DNA from: Brevibacterium picturae
GTDB lineage: Bacteria > Actinomycetota > Actinomycetes > Actinomycetales > Brevibacteriaceae
Direction of reading: 5' to 3'
Assembly: GCF_030453725.1 (NCBI RefSeq)
Contig: NZ_JAKDJU010000025.1
Location: forward strand, 1 to 27,427
DNA: 27,427 bases
In this document: one piece after another, positions 6,853 through 14,359 of the stretch
How the letters are laid out: the number at the start of each line of letters is the position of its first letter
Position numbering within the stretch: the first letter of the stretch is position 1
The notes under the pieces: model-generated
Told to the model about the DNA's origin: nothing
Databases searched by the model: none
The model's input: only the letters and a program-made list of their open reading frames with translations
Translations under genes and position numbers: made by a program

Positions 6853-8211
6853 ATGTCCGACAATGAGAAGAAGCAATCCCCGAACCGGTTCCGTGGGGCC
6901 TGGCACGCATTCCGCAAGGGCCGTGACGAGGGACGATCCCAGTCTTCCGAGCAGGCTTCGCGTGTTCAGGATGTCAGTGCCGAGGAGATCGCGCACAGCC
7001 GCATCGAAGCCGAAGCAGTTCCATATGTGGCTCCGGGGCTCAAGCTCGCCGCCGCGTGGTCCTGGCGTTCGCTTGTGGTGCTCGCCGCTATCGGCGTCGC
7101 ATTCTGGCTGCTGGCGAAGATCTCGAGTGTCGTGCTGCCGGTGCTCATCGCCCTGCTGCTCACCGCACTTCTGGCACCATTCACCAACTGGATGGTGAAG
7201 AGAGGACTGCCCCGAGTCGCCGCCGCACTCATCGCCTTCATCGGGTTCATCGTCGTCGTCTCGGGACTCTTCACTCTGGTCGGCCAGCAGATCTACTCCG
7301 GAATGCCAGACCTCGTCGATCAGGTCATCACCGGATTCGCCGGAATCAGCGACTGGCTGTCTACCAGGCCCTTCGGCCTGGACGCCTCAACGGTCTCGGG
7401 CTATATCGATGACTCGATCGCTGCCGCTACGGACTTCTTCCAGAACAACAGCTCCCAACTGCTCGGCGGCGCCTGGCAGGCGACGTCGTCGGTGGGTACC
7501 TTCCTCACCGGCGCCGCCGTCTGCCTGTTCGCGACCTTCTTCTTCCTCTATGACGGAGAGAAGATCTTCCGCTGGGTGATGCGTCTGCTGCCGCTGCCGG
7601 CGCGGCCCACCGCCACCGGTGCTTCGGAGCGCGGCTGGACCACGCTGGTCCAGTACGTGCGTGTGCAGGTCCTCGTGGCCGGCGTCGACGCAATCGGCAT
7701 CGGCATCGGTGCGGCATTCCTGGGGATCCCGTTGGTGATTCCGATGACGGTGCTCGTGTTCCTGGCCTCGTTCGTTCCTGTTGTGGGCGCGATCGCTTCG
7801 GGAGTTGTCGCGGTCCTCGTCGCTCTGGTGTCGAACGGTCCGATCAGCTCACTCATCATGCTGGGCGTGGTCATCGCGGTGCAGCAGATTGAGAGTCAGG
7901 TCCTGCAGCCGTTCCTCATGGGCAAGGCCGTCTCCGTTCATCCCCTGGCGGTCATCCTCGCGGTGACCGGCGGTGGTTTCCTGTTCGGCATTGTCGGCGC
8001 ACTGTTCGCGGTGCCGATGGTGGCCGTCGTCAACACGGTCGTCAGCTACATTGCCACAGCGAAGAATCCCGATGATTCGGAAGGCGGTGAAGGGGATGAG
8101 GCCTCTGCCGTGCTGGACAGAGCCAAGGGCAAGCTCGATACCGCGATCCACGAGGCGGCAGTGGAGACATCTGAGGGTGACTCACCAGAGGGCGGCAGTC
8201 GAACCGAATGA
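6853..8211 (+). CDS. AI-2E family transporter (UPF0118 permease)
   Basis: A 452-residue integral membrane protein. A cytoplasmic, charged N-terminus of about 70 residues is followed by closely spaced hydrophobic segments (RSLVVLAAIGVAFWLL, SVVLPVLIALLLTALL, AALIAFIGFIVVVSG), an amphipathic middle region (residues 155-215), and a C-terminal cluster of membrane helices including AFLGIPLVIPMTVLVFLASFVP and the family-typical QQIESQVLQPFLMGKAV. The tail is acidic and hydrophilic. Family members include TqsA (AI-2 export) and Na+/H+ antiporters, so the substrate is not predictable. In M. tuberculosis a similar protein (Rv1101c, from memory) lies in the same conserved neighbourhood. The ATG at 6853 is preceded by a -10 hexamer at leaderless spacing. 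A strong hairpin follows the stop. Confidence 0.88.
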   Translation: MSDNEKKQSPNRFRGAWHAFRKGRDEGRSQSSEQASRVQDVSAEEIAHSRIEAEAVPYVAPGLKLAAAWSWRSLVVLAAIGVAFWLLAKISSVVLPVLIALLLTALLAPFTNWMVKRGLPRVAAALIAFIGFIVVVSGLFTLVGQQIYSGMPDLVDQVITGFAGISDWLSTRPFGLDASTVSGYIDDSIAAATDFFQNNSSQLLGGAWQATSSVGTFLTGAAVCLFATFFFLYDGEKIFRWVMRLLPLPARPTATGASERGWTTLVQYVRVQVLVAGVDAIGIGIGAAFLGIPLVIPMTVLVFLASFVPVVGAIASGVVAVLVALVSNGPISSLIMLGVVIAVQQIESQVLQPFLMGKAVSVHPLAVILAVTGGGFLFGIVGALFAVPMVAVVNTVVSYIATAKNPDDSEGGEGDEASAVLDRAKGKLDTAIHEAAVETSEGDSPEGGSRTE

Positions 8212-8249
8212 CTCAACCTGCGAGTCAAGCAGCGGCCATGTGAATAGAG

Positions 8250-8280
8250 CAGTGGGCGGGTGATCATCACCCGCCCACTG
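8250..8280. terminator. Bidirectional hairpin terminator between convergent genes
   Basis: A near-perfect palindrome with 15-base arms (8250-8264 and 8266-8280) around a single central base. The outer sequence is CAGTGGGCGGGTGAT and its complement. It lies between the convergent AI-2E family and greA genes and has no clear T-tract on either side, the U-tail-poor form common in high-GC Actinobacteria. Confidence 0.85.
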
Positions 8281-8314
8281 GTCTCTGGCTGTTCCCCGGT
8301 CGCCGGGTGGTCGA

Positions 8315-8809
8315 TCAGCCGGAGAAAGGTTCGATTTCCTTGACCTCGACCTTGATCTCCTTGCCGTTGGGGGCTTCGTAGCTGGTCTTTCCGCCGGCGG
8401 CGACGCCGAGCACCGCGGCGCCCAGTGGGGACTTCTCCGAAAACACGTCGATATCCGAATCGCCGGCGATCTCACGGCTGCCCAGCAGGAATCGCATTTC
8501 GTTTCCTGCGACATCCGCAGTGACGACGGAGCCGGGAGACACGGTTTTGCCATCGCTGTCGCTGGATCCGACCTTCGCGGACTGCAGGAGCAGTTCGAGC
8601 TGGCGAATGCGTGCCTCCTGCTTGCCCTGTTCCTCACGCGCTGCGTGGTAGCCGCCGTTCTCCTTCAAGTCACCCTCGTCGCGGGCGGCTTCGATCTTCT
8701 CAGCAATCTCTGCCCGTCCCGGTCCGGAGAGGTGTTCAAGTTCCTGCGACAGACGGTCGTAGGCTTCCTGAGTCAACCATGTTTCTTCCTGGGTGACATC
8801 CTCAGTCAT
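8315..8809 (-). CDS. greA: Transcription elongation factor GreA
   Basis: A 164-residue GreA. The N-terminal coiled-coil domain (residues 1-80) contains ARDEGDLKENGGYHAAREEQ, which holds the acidic tip residues that reach the polymerase active site through the secondary channel. The C-terminal FKBP-like domain ends in SPLGAAVLG...YEAPNGKEIKVEVKEIEPF. The protein stimulates cleavage of backtracked nascent RNA. The ATG at 8809 is preferred over one at 8836 because AAGGAG lies five bases upstream. The gene stands alone between two terminators, facing the AI-2E family gene. In M. tuberculosis greA (Rv1080c) is likewise next to the DUF4307 gene. A small inverted repeat (CTGAC at 8836-8840, GTCAG at 8847-8851) lies in its leader. 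Confidence 0.96.
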   Translation of the reverse strand: MTEDVTQEETWLTQEAYDRLSQELEHLSGPGRAEIAEKIEAARDEGDLKENGGYHAAREEQGKQEARIRQLELLLQSAKVGSSDSDGKTVSPGSVVTADVAGNEMRFLLGSREIAGDSDIDVFSEKSPLGAAVLGVAAGGKTSYEAPNGKEIKVEVKEIEPFSG

Positions 8810-8857
8810 GATTTCTCCTTCTTCGGTTCGGTGCACTGACAGGCGCGTCAGGCAACG

Positions 8858-8883
8858 AAAAACCGGGCGTTGGGTACGCCCGG
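8858..8883 (-). terminator. Rho-independent terminator of the DUF4307 gene
   Basis: On the minus strand, a 7-base-pair GC stem (CCGGGCG at 8877-8883 read in reverse, pairing with 8863-8869) with a 7-base loop is followed by five T residues (8858-8862). This is the one textbook intrinsic terminator in the window, placed between the DUF4307 gene and greA. Confidence 0.85.
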
Positions 8884-9023
8884 ATGTTGAATGAAACTAC
8901 AGTCTAACGCATCTGCACGCGAAAACGATGATCTCCGTCACGCGCACTGACACCTGTTGTCGACTGTTGGGTCGTGAGTTGTGGCCTGTGGGGCGTGCTG
9001 GAGGCGAAGCGCAGCCAGCGGTG

Positions 9024-9449
9024 CTATTCGAACCAGCAGGCGTCGGCGTGTCCGGACGCGGCGACCTGGGTCGTGGCCAGATCGATGTCCATCTGCCTGG
9101 GCGAGTTGGGGTCGGCGTTGGGATCGGCCGGGACAGTGACCTCGGTGAACCCGACGACGGCCTCGTATTCGTTCGTCGCCTGAACGATGCAGTGCACATC
9201 CCGATCCTGATCAGGAAATATTGCCACTGAGACCTGTGTTGACGAAGAGTCGACAACTGAATAGCCAAGCGTCTTGGGAGTCGTGGGAGTCGTCTGTGGG
9301 CGGAACGCCACGAACGCAATCGCGATGACCAAGGCAGAGACGATGACGACAGCGATGATCTTGGCTGTCTTTCCCAGGCGACGTCTGGGCTCGCGGACAC
9401 GGCCGTATCGATCGTCATGCAGTGGTTGTTCCACTGTTACCTCAGTCAT
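9024..9449 (-). CDS. DUF4307 membrane-anchored protein
   Basis: A 141-residue protein with a basic cytoplasmic N-terminus (RYGRVREPRRRLGKTAK), one transmembrane helix (about residues 31-50, IIAVVIVSALVIAIAFVAF) and an extracytoplasmic beta-rich domain. The domain carries a CIVQA motif and ends in ADACWF, leaving two cysteines that could pair outside the cell. The DUF4307 family is restricted to Actinobacteria and has no known function. It occupies the position of Rv1081c between greA and mca in mycobacteria, as here. The ATG at 9449 is chosen because GAGGA lies five bases upstream; a second ATG at 9461 overlaps that site. A TAGGTT -10 candidate on the minus strand is at 9480-9485. A rho-independent terminator follows. 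Confidence 0.85.
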   Translation of the reverse strand: MTEVTVEQPLHDDRYGRVREPRRRLGKTAKIIAVVIVSALVIAIAFVAFRPQTTPTTPKTLGYSVVDSSSTQVSVAIFPDQDRDVHCIVQATNEYEAVVGFTEVTVPADPNADPNSPRQMDIDLATTQVAASGHADACWFE

Positions 9450-9479
9450 TGAATTCCTCATCTACGAACATTGCGCACT

Positions 9480-9485
9480 AACCTA
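9480..9485 (-). promoter_or_regulatory. Candidate -10 element for the DUF4307 gene
   Basis: TAGGTT on the minus strand fits the actinobacterial TANNNT hexamer and lies about 30 bases before the ATG at 9449, in the divergent region shared with mca. No confident -35 element was seen. Confidence 0.35.
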
Positions 9486-9573
9486 GAGTAGTCGATCCGT
9501 CTCCTGCGATCATTTCAGCCATCGCGCAGGAAACGGAACGTCACCAGGCTGAATCGAAAGGGACATACGAAAC

Positions 9574-10563
9574 ATGACTTCGCTTCCGTACCATGGACTG
9601 CGTCTGCTGACGGTGCATGCTCATCCTGACGACGAATCTTCGAAGGGTGCGGCCACGAGTGCGAAGTACGCCTCGCTGGGGGCGCGAGTCCTCATCGCCA
9701 GCATGACCGGCGGTGAAGCCGGAGACATCCTCAACCCCGCACTGCTGCAGAGTCCGAAGGCCACACGCGACATCGCAGGCCTGCGTCGAGAAGAGATGGC
9801 CTCGGCCGCAGCTGCCCTGGGAGCCGAACACGTGTGGGTCGGGCACGTCGACTCCGGATTGCCCGATGGCGACTTCGACAACCAGACTCCTCCCGGCTGC
9901 TTCTACCGTGTCCCCGACGAGGTGGCCATGCTGCCCCTGGTCCACATCATCCGCAGCTTCCGCCCACAGGTCGTGACGACCTACGACGAGCTGGGCGGAT
10001 ACCCGCACCCCGACCACATCAAGAACCATGCTGTGACGATGGCGGCGGTCGCCGCCGCCGCGGACCCGGAGCAGAACCCGGAACTCGGCGAGCCCTGGCA
10101 GGTTGAGAAGGTCTACTTCAACCAGGATCTGTCTGCGAAGAAGTGGGTGACCATCCACGAGAAGATGACCGAAGCCGGTCTCGAGTCTCCCTTCGCCGAC
10201 CACATCGAAGACTTCAAGAAGCGCGATGCCCAACGGGTCAACTGGCTGAGCACGACGATCGACTGCGTGGAGTTCTTCGCCTCACGTGATCGTGCACTGC
10301 TGTCCCATGCCACACAGATCGACCCGGAGGGCGGATTCTTCTCCGCCTCACGCAAAGCGGCGCGGACATACTGGCCGACGGAGGAGTTCGAGCTGGCCGT
10401 CGACAATACTGGTCGCACAGCTCTGACTCCCGGCGTTGATTTCCAGGAGACCGATCTCTTCGCCTCCGTGACCATGGATGATGGCCGCAAGGTGCCCGCG
10501 GAGGGCATGTTGCCCGCCTCACCGGACGATGATGACGACGAAGCGATGGGTGAGAGCGCATGA
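9574..10563 (+). CDS. mca: Mycothiol S-conjugate amidase
   Basis: A 329-residue LmbE/PIG-L family zinc hydrolase. The metal motif AHPDDE is at residues 16-21 and the second metal-binding site is in GGYPHPDHIKNH. The MTGGEAGDILNP stretch is typical of Mca as opposed to the biosynthetic deacetylase MshB. The enzyme cleaves the glucosamine-cysteine amide bond of mycothiol conjugates, releasing mercapturic acids for export and recycling glucosaminyl-inositol, so this organism probably makes mycothiol. The C-terminus carries an acidic run (PASPDDDDDEAMGESA), making the protein somewhat longer than the mycobacterial one. AAAGGGA at 9557-9563 precedes the ATG. The stop overlaps the next gene in ATGA. 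Confidence 0.95.
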   Translation: MTSLPYHGLRLLTVHAHPDDESSKGAATSAKYASLGARVLIASMTGGEAGDILNPALLQSPKATRDIAGLRREEMASAAAALGAEHVWVGHVDSGLPDGDFDNQTPPGCFYRVPDEVAMLPLVHIIRSFRPQVVTTYDELGGYPHPDHIKNHAVTMAAVAAAADPEQNPELGEPWQVEKVYFNQDLSAKKWVTIHEKMTEAGLESPFADHIEDFKKRDAQRVNWLSTTIDCVEFFASRDRALLSHATQIDPEGGFFSASRKAARTYWPTEEFELAVDNTGRTALTPGVDFQETDLFASVTMDDGRKVPAEGMLPASPDDDDDEAMGESA

Positions 10564-10949
10564 TTCTGGCCACAGCACAGACCGCGAACCCCAGCGAAGG
10601 CCCTGATCCTGAACTGGTGACTCCCGGTACGATCGGCTTCCTGGCAACACTGGTCATCGTCATCTTCGTGATCTTCCTCATCCGTGATGCCCTCAGACGC
10701 GTCCGCCGCGTGCGCGCCCGCGCACATGCCGATGATGCGTATCCGATCCCGATGCGCAAATACGCGGTGCCCAACCAGTCAAAGCTCTCCGGGGAGACTG
10801 CACCGAAGTCGGCTGCGGACGCTGAAGAGCAGACCGAGCCGGCAGAGACGGAACCTGGGCGGGCCGAATCGTCCGAGGTCGACCCGCCTGAGGCTGACCC
10901 GGAGCACACAGATCAGGCTCAGGCCGATCCCGCACGGCGGCAGGACTGA
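10560..10949 (+). CDS. Small mca-linked membrane protein of unknown function
   Basis: A 129-residue protein with a short extracytoplasmic N-terminus, one transmembrane helix (about residues 25-44, GTIGFLATLVIVIFVIFLIRDA) and a positively charged juxtamembrane run RRVRRVRARAHADDAYPIP. A disordered tail rich in Glu, Pro and Asp repeats follows. It overlaps mca by four bases (ATGA), so it is translationally coupled to it. Mycobacteria have a small protein at the same place (Rv1083, from memory), which points to a conserved functional tie to mycothiol detoxification such as membrane recruitment. That role is inference only. It ends 12 bases before the convergent trhA. Confidence 0.75.
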   Translation: MILATAQTANPSEGPDPELVTPGTIGFLATLVIVIFVIFLIRDALRRVRRVRARAHADDAYPIPMRKYAVPNQSKLSGETAPKSAADAEEQTEPAETEPGRAESSEVDPPEADPEHTDQAQADPARRQD

Positions 10950-10961
10950 TCCGCAGGAGGT

Positions 10962-11762
10962 CTAGTAGGCGGCTACCGCGGCGACGAGAAGGGCCGCGAG
11001 ATGGCAGCCGTAGCCTGCGATGGTCAGGATGTGGAAGATCTCATGGAAGCCGAGCCACTTCGGGGAGGGGTTCGGCTTCTTGATTCCATAGATCACGGCT
11101 CCGACGATGTAGCAGACGCCACCGGCAACGACGAGGATGCCCACTGCGGGGTTGCTCGCCCAGATCTGGGGAATATAACCGACTCCTGCGACCCCGAAGC
11201 CCACATAGATGGGAACGAAGAGCCACCTCGGCGCGGTGGTGAAGATGGTCCTGAAGGCGGTTCCCAGAATCGCCGCGCCCCAGAGGACGGACAGGAGCAG
11301 GATCGTCTGGTCTGTCCGCAGGGTCAGCACCGCCAGTGGCGTATACGTCCCGGCGGTGATGAGGAAGATGTTTGCGTGGTCGAGCCGGCGCAGAATCAGT
11401 CGGGCTCGAGTGCGCCACCGTCCCCGGTGATAGACGGCAGAGGTACCGAAGAGCAGCATCCCGGTGATGGCGAAGATCGCTGCGGCGATCCGGGACTCGA
11501 TCGTGGGGGAGATGATGACCAGCGCCAAGCCCCCGAGCATCGCCACGGGAAAGGCTGCTGCGTGGAACCAGCCACGCAGTTTGGGCTTGACCTGGCCCGC
11601 CAGTTTGTTCAATTCTCGGCGCAGAGCCGAGCGCCTGCGGGCGATATGCACGGGGTAGCCGGAGCGCGACTCCGCCGAGCGTGTGGAGTCGACTGAGCTC
11701 TGATCTTCGGGCGTCTGGCCTTCGGAGCCAGGTGAGGATGGTTCAGTGACTGATGCGTTCAT
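10962..11762 (-). CDS. trhA: TrhA/hemolysin III family membrane protein (PAQR superfamily)
   Basis: A 266-residue protein with about 60 hydrophilic N-terminal residues and seven predicted transmembrane helices. PAQR metal-site motifs are present: SAVYH after the second helix, RRLDHANIFLI in the third, and HEIFHILTI near the C-terminus. These supply the conserved Ser/His ligands. Bacterial members were named hemolysin III; B. subtilis TrhA affects membrane fluidity and lipid homeostasis, and the biochemical activity is unproven. Rv1085c occupies the same position beside the cis-prenyltransferase in mycobacteria. The ATG at 11762 has no good Shine-Dalgarno site but a TATCCT -10 hexamer ends six bases before it (11769-11774), suggesting a leaderless transcript. 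Confidence 0.9.
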   Translation of the reverse strand: MNASVTEPSSPGSEGQTPEDQSSVDSTRSAESRSGYPVHIARRRSALRRELNKLAGQVKPKLRGWFHAAAFPVAMLGGLALVIISPTIESRIAAAIFAITGMLLFGTSAVYHRGRWRTRARLILRRLDHANIFLITAGTYTPLAVLTLRTDQTILLLSVLWGAAILGTAFRTIFTTAPRWLFVPIYVGFGVAGVGYIPQIWASNPAVGILVVAGGVCYIVGAVIYGIKKPNPSPKWLGFHEIFHILTIAGYGCHLAALLVAAVAAY

Positions 11763-11768
11763 GGTTCC

Positions 11769-11774
11769 AGGATA
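11769..11774 (-). promoter_or_regulatory. -10 hexamer of a probable leaderless trhA promoter
   Basis: TATCCT on the minus strand ends six bases before the trhA ATG. TTGAAC (11795-11800 read in reverse) could be a -35 element, although the spacing of 20 bases is long. Confidence 0.45.
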
Positions 11775-11902
11775 TCGACGTCACCTGAGGGATCGTTCAA
11801 CACCAGGTTCGCCGGAGCCGCCGCCGACGCGAAGCTGTTCGAGATAGTACTGTGTATGGTGGTCGAACCGACCGGGAATCGAGTGTGAAAGAGGACAGTG
11901 TG

Positions 11903-12661
11903 GTGCGACCGGTGAGCCTGCTCTACCGTCTCTATGAGCGGCGGCTCCTGCGCGAGCTCGACAGGTCGGTGCCGGTGCCGCGGCATGTGGGCGTCATCAC
12001 CGACGGCAACCGGCGGTGGGCGAAGGAGTTCGGTGCCACCACCGCAGACGGGCACCGGGCCGGAGCCGAGAAGATCGTCGAATTCCTCGGCTGGTGCGAT
12101 GAGATCGACGTCGATATCGTCACACTCTACGTACTGTCCAAGGAGAACCTCGCCAGGTCCGCCGAGGAGGTCGAGGTCCTCATCGAGATCATCTCCGACC
12201 TGGTCGAGAAGATCGCCGCACTCAAAGGCGTGCGGGTGCAGTTGGTCGGCGACCTGGAGATCCTGCCACCGGGCCTGCGGGCACGCTTGGAGGCGGCCAC
12301 CTCGGCGGGGGACTGCCAGATGCGGGTCAACGTCGCCGTCGGCTACGGGGGGCGTCAGGAGATCGTCAACGCGGTGAAGTCCCTGTTGCGCCTGCGCACC
12401 GACGAGGGCACCGATCTGGAGACGATCATCTCCGAACTCTCGCCGCAGCAGATCAGCGAACATCTCTACACCAAAGGCCAACCGGACCCCGACCTCATCA
12501 TCCGCTCCTCTGGCGAGCAGCGCCTGTCCGGGTTCCTCATGTGGCAGAGCGCCTACTCGGAGTTCTATTTCTGCGAAGCGTACTGGCCCGACTTCCGGCG
12601 CACCGACTTCCTGCGCGCGGTTCGCGACTACGGACTGCGCCAGCGTCGTTTCGGGAAATAG
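11903..12661 (+). CDS. uppS: Cis-prenyltransferase (isoprenyl/Z-farnesyl diphosphate synthase)
   Basis: A 252-residue enzyme of the undecaprenyl diphosphate synthase family. The catalytic Asp lies in ITDGNRRWAK (residues 32-41), with SKENLAR, GYGGRQEI and the C-terminal PDLIIRSSGEQRLSGFLMWQSAYSEFYF substrate and Mg-binding motif. It condenses isopentenyl diphosphate in cis onto an allylic primer for cell-wall carrier lipids. Its position beside trhA and close to mca matches Rv1086, a short Z,E-farnesyl diphosphate synthase. Residue 77 (YVLSKEN) is Val where the long-chain E. coli enzyme has Ala69 and Rv1086 has Leu, so a shorter product is plausible. The GTG at 11903 is chosen from GAGGA at 11891-11895; an adjacent GTG at 11900 is equally in frame. 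Confidence 0.92.
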   Translation: MRPVSLLYRLYERRLLRELDRSVPVPRHVGVITDGNRRWAKEFGATTADGHRAGAEKIVEFLGWCDEIDVDIVTLYVLSKENLARSAEEVEVLIEIISDLVEKIAALKGVRVQLVGDLEILPPGLRARLEAATSAGDCQMRVNVAVGYGGRQEIVNAVKSLLRLRTDEGTDLETIISELSPQQISEHLYTKGQPDPDLIIRSSGEQRLSGFLMWQSAYSEFYFCEAYWPDFRRTDFLRAVRDYGLRQRRFGK

Positions 12662-12838
12662 GTCTCAGGCCCTCCGCGGTTCACATGAAGTTCACGACCG
12701 CGACTCTCCCGAACACGCGTGCCGTTACTGAACGTGCATCGATTCGGGGATAGGTTGGCAGTAGTTGGTCGACACCAACCCGAGATCGGGGGATGTCAAG
12801 ACTCGGATCTCGGCGGTACTCACGCCACAGGGGTCCTC
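12662..12838 (+). promoter_or_regulatory. Structured 5' leader of the PhoH gene
   Basis: The 177 bases before the PhoH start hold a possible -10 hexamer TAGGTT (12751-12756) and then two consecutive inverted repeats. GTTGGT (12764-12769) and ACCAAC (12774-12779) form a tight hairpin with a CGAC loop. CCGAGATC (12780-12787) and GATCTCGG (12806-12813) form an 8-base-pair stem closing an 18-base loop. The ribosome binding site AGGGG (12829-12833) follows 15 bases later. The arrangement resembles a leader with RNA-level control, but I recognise no known riboswitch class. Confidence 0.4.
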
Positions 12839-14146
12839 ATGACCGCATATGTCCACACCTACGTTCTCGACACCTCGGTGCTGCTCTCCGACCCGGGTGC
12901 CCTGTTGAGATTCGCAGAACACCACCTCGTCATTCCGCTGGTCGTCGTGTCCGAGTTGGAAGCCAAACGCAATCATCCCGAACTCGGTTTCACCGCCCGC
13001 AAGGCTCTGCACATCCTCGACGACTTCCGATCCGACTATGACCGCCTCGATGAGCCGATCCCGGTCGGCGATGCCGGCGGAACATTGCGGGTCGAACTCA
13101 ACCACGTCGATGCCTCGTCGATGCCGATCGGCTTCGACCGTTCGGAGAATGACACTCGCATCCTCGCCGTGGCTCGCAATCTCGCCGCGGAAGGACAGAA
13201 CGTGGTGGTCGTGACCAAGGATGTGCCGATGCGCGTGAAGGCCTCGGCACTCGGTCTGCAGGCCGAGGAGTATCTGGCGGAGCTGGCCACCGACTCCGGG
13301 TTCACGGGGATGAGCGAGCTGTCATTGGACGAGAACGAGATGTCGCAGTTCTACGAAGAGGGGTGGGCCACCACCGAAGCGGTCGCCGACGAGGTCGTCA
13401 ACACCGGAGTCGTCATCACCTCTCCGCGCGGTTCCGCACTCGGTCGTGTCCGAAGGGGCAAACGAGTGTCGCTGGTGCGCGGCGATCGCGACATCTTCGG
13501 AGTCCACGGCCGGTCGGCTGAGCAGCGAGTGGCGATCGACATGCTCCTCGACGATGCGCTGGGAATCGTGTCCTTGGGAGGCCGAGCCGGAACGGGGAAG
13601 TCCGCACTCGCCCTCATGGCAGGACTGCAGAAGGTGCTCGAGGAGAACAAGCATTCGAAGATCATGGTCTTCCGACCGATCTACGCCGTCGGCGGGCAGA
13701 ACCTGGGCTTCCTGCCCGGCAGCGAGGGCGAGAAGATGAACCCGTGGGCCGAAGCAGTCTTCGATACCCTCGGAGCTCTGGTCAGCAAGAACGTCATCGA
13801 AGAGGTGATGAATCGCGATCTGCTCGAGGTGCTGCCGCTGACTCACATCCGCGGCCGGTCACTGCACGATGCGTTCGTCATCGTCGACGAGGCACAGTCA
13901 CTGGAGCGCAATGTGCTCCTGACCGTGCTCTCTCGCATCGGGATGAATTCGAAGGTGGTGCTCACCCACGATGTGGCTCAGCGGGACAACCTGCGGGTGG
14001 GTCGGCATGATGGTGTGGCTGCGGTGATCGAGAAGCTCAAGGGCCATGATCTCTTCGCCCATGTCACGCTGACCAGATCGGAGCGCTCCGAGATCGCAGC
14101 TCTGGTCACCGATGTGCTCGAGGAGTTCGACCCCTTCCGTTCCTAG
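12839..14146 (+). CDS. phoH: PIN-domain/PhoH ATPase (PhoH2-type ribonuclease-helicase)
   Basis: A 435-residue two-domain protein. The N-terminal PIN domain (residues 5-140) begins YVLDTSVLLSDP and keeps acidic metal ligands, including VSELEAKR and RSENDTRILAVA. The C-terminal PhoH ATPase has Walker A GRAGTGKSA (Lys near residue 254) and Walker B FVIVDEAQSLE (Asp-Glu at 350-351). Mycobacterial PhoH2 (Rv1095) of the same architecture unwinds and cleaves RNA and acts as a fused toxin-antitoxin-like unit. Its cellular target is not known here. The ATG at 12839 is chosen over an upstream in-frame start because AGGGG lies five bases before it and the PIN fold begins immediately. Two strong hairpins separate it from convergent fumC. 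Confidence 0.93.
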   Translation: MTAYVHTYVLDTSVLLSDPGALLRFAEHHLVIPLVVVSELEAKRNHPELGFTARKALHILDDFRSDYDRLDEPIPVGDAGGTLRVELNHVDASSMPIGFDRSENDTRILAVARNLAAEGQNVVVVTKDVPMRVKASALGLQAEEYLAELATDSGFTGMSELSLDENEMSQFYEEGWATTEAVADEVVNTGVVITSPRGSALGRVRRGKRVSLVRGDRDIFGVHGRSAEQRVAIDMLLDDALGIVSLGGRAGTGKSALALMAGLQKVLEENKHSKIMVFRPIYAVGGQNLGFLPGSEGEKMNPWAEAVFDTLGALVSKNVIEEVMNRDLLEVLPLTHIRGRSLHDAFVIVDEAQSLERNVLLTVLSRIGMNSKVVLTHDVAQRDNLRVGRHDGVAAVIEKLKGHDLFAHVTLTRSERSEIAALVTDVLEEFDPFRS

Positions 14147-14217
14147 ACGGACTGGCTGGGCGGAAGGCCCTCGGTTGCTGTTTCAAGAGCTGATCTGCGC
14201 CGAGAGCGCACCATAGT

Positions 14218-14251
14218 ATCGAGCGCGCACCTCACAAGGTGTGCGCTCGAT
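14218..14251. terminator. Hairpin terminator downstream of the PhoH gene
   Basis: Arms of 15 bases (14218-14232 and 14237-14251) pair with one G-U wobble around a four-base loop. It is the first of two hairpins between the convergent PhoH and fumC genes. Confidence 0.75.
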
Positions 14252-14284
14252 GCCAAGGTGTGCGCCCGACGATGTGGATGCCGA

Positions 14285-14326
14285 AGGGCCCGGCGCGCGG
14301 AGATGACTTCCGCGTCGCCGGGCCCT
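14285..14326. terminator. Hairpin terminator downstream of fumC
   Basis: An 11-base-pair GC stem (14285-14295 with 14316-14326) continues after a one-base bulge into six further pairs (14296-14301 with 14309-14314) and a seven-base loop. It lies 34 bases from the fumC stop and probably serves the minus strand. Confidence 0.75.
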
Positions 14327-14359
14327 GTCGGTGCGGCAGTGTGTCGGTGCGGCAGTCGC

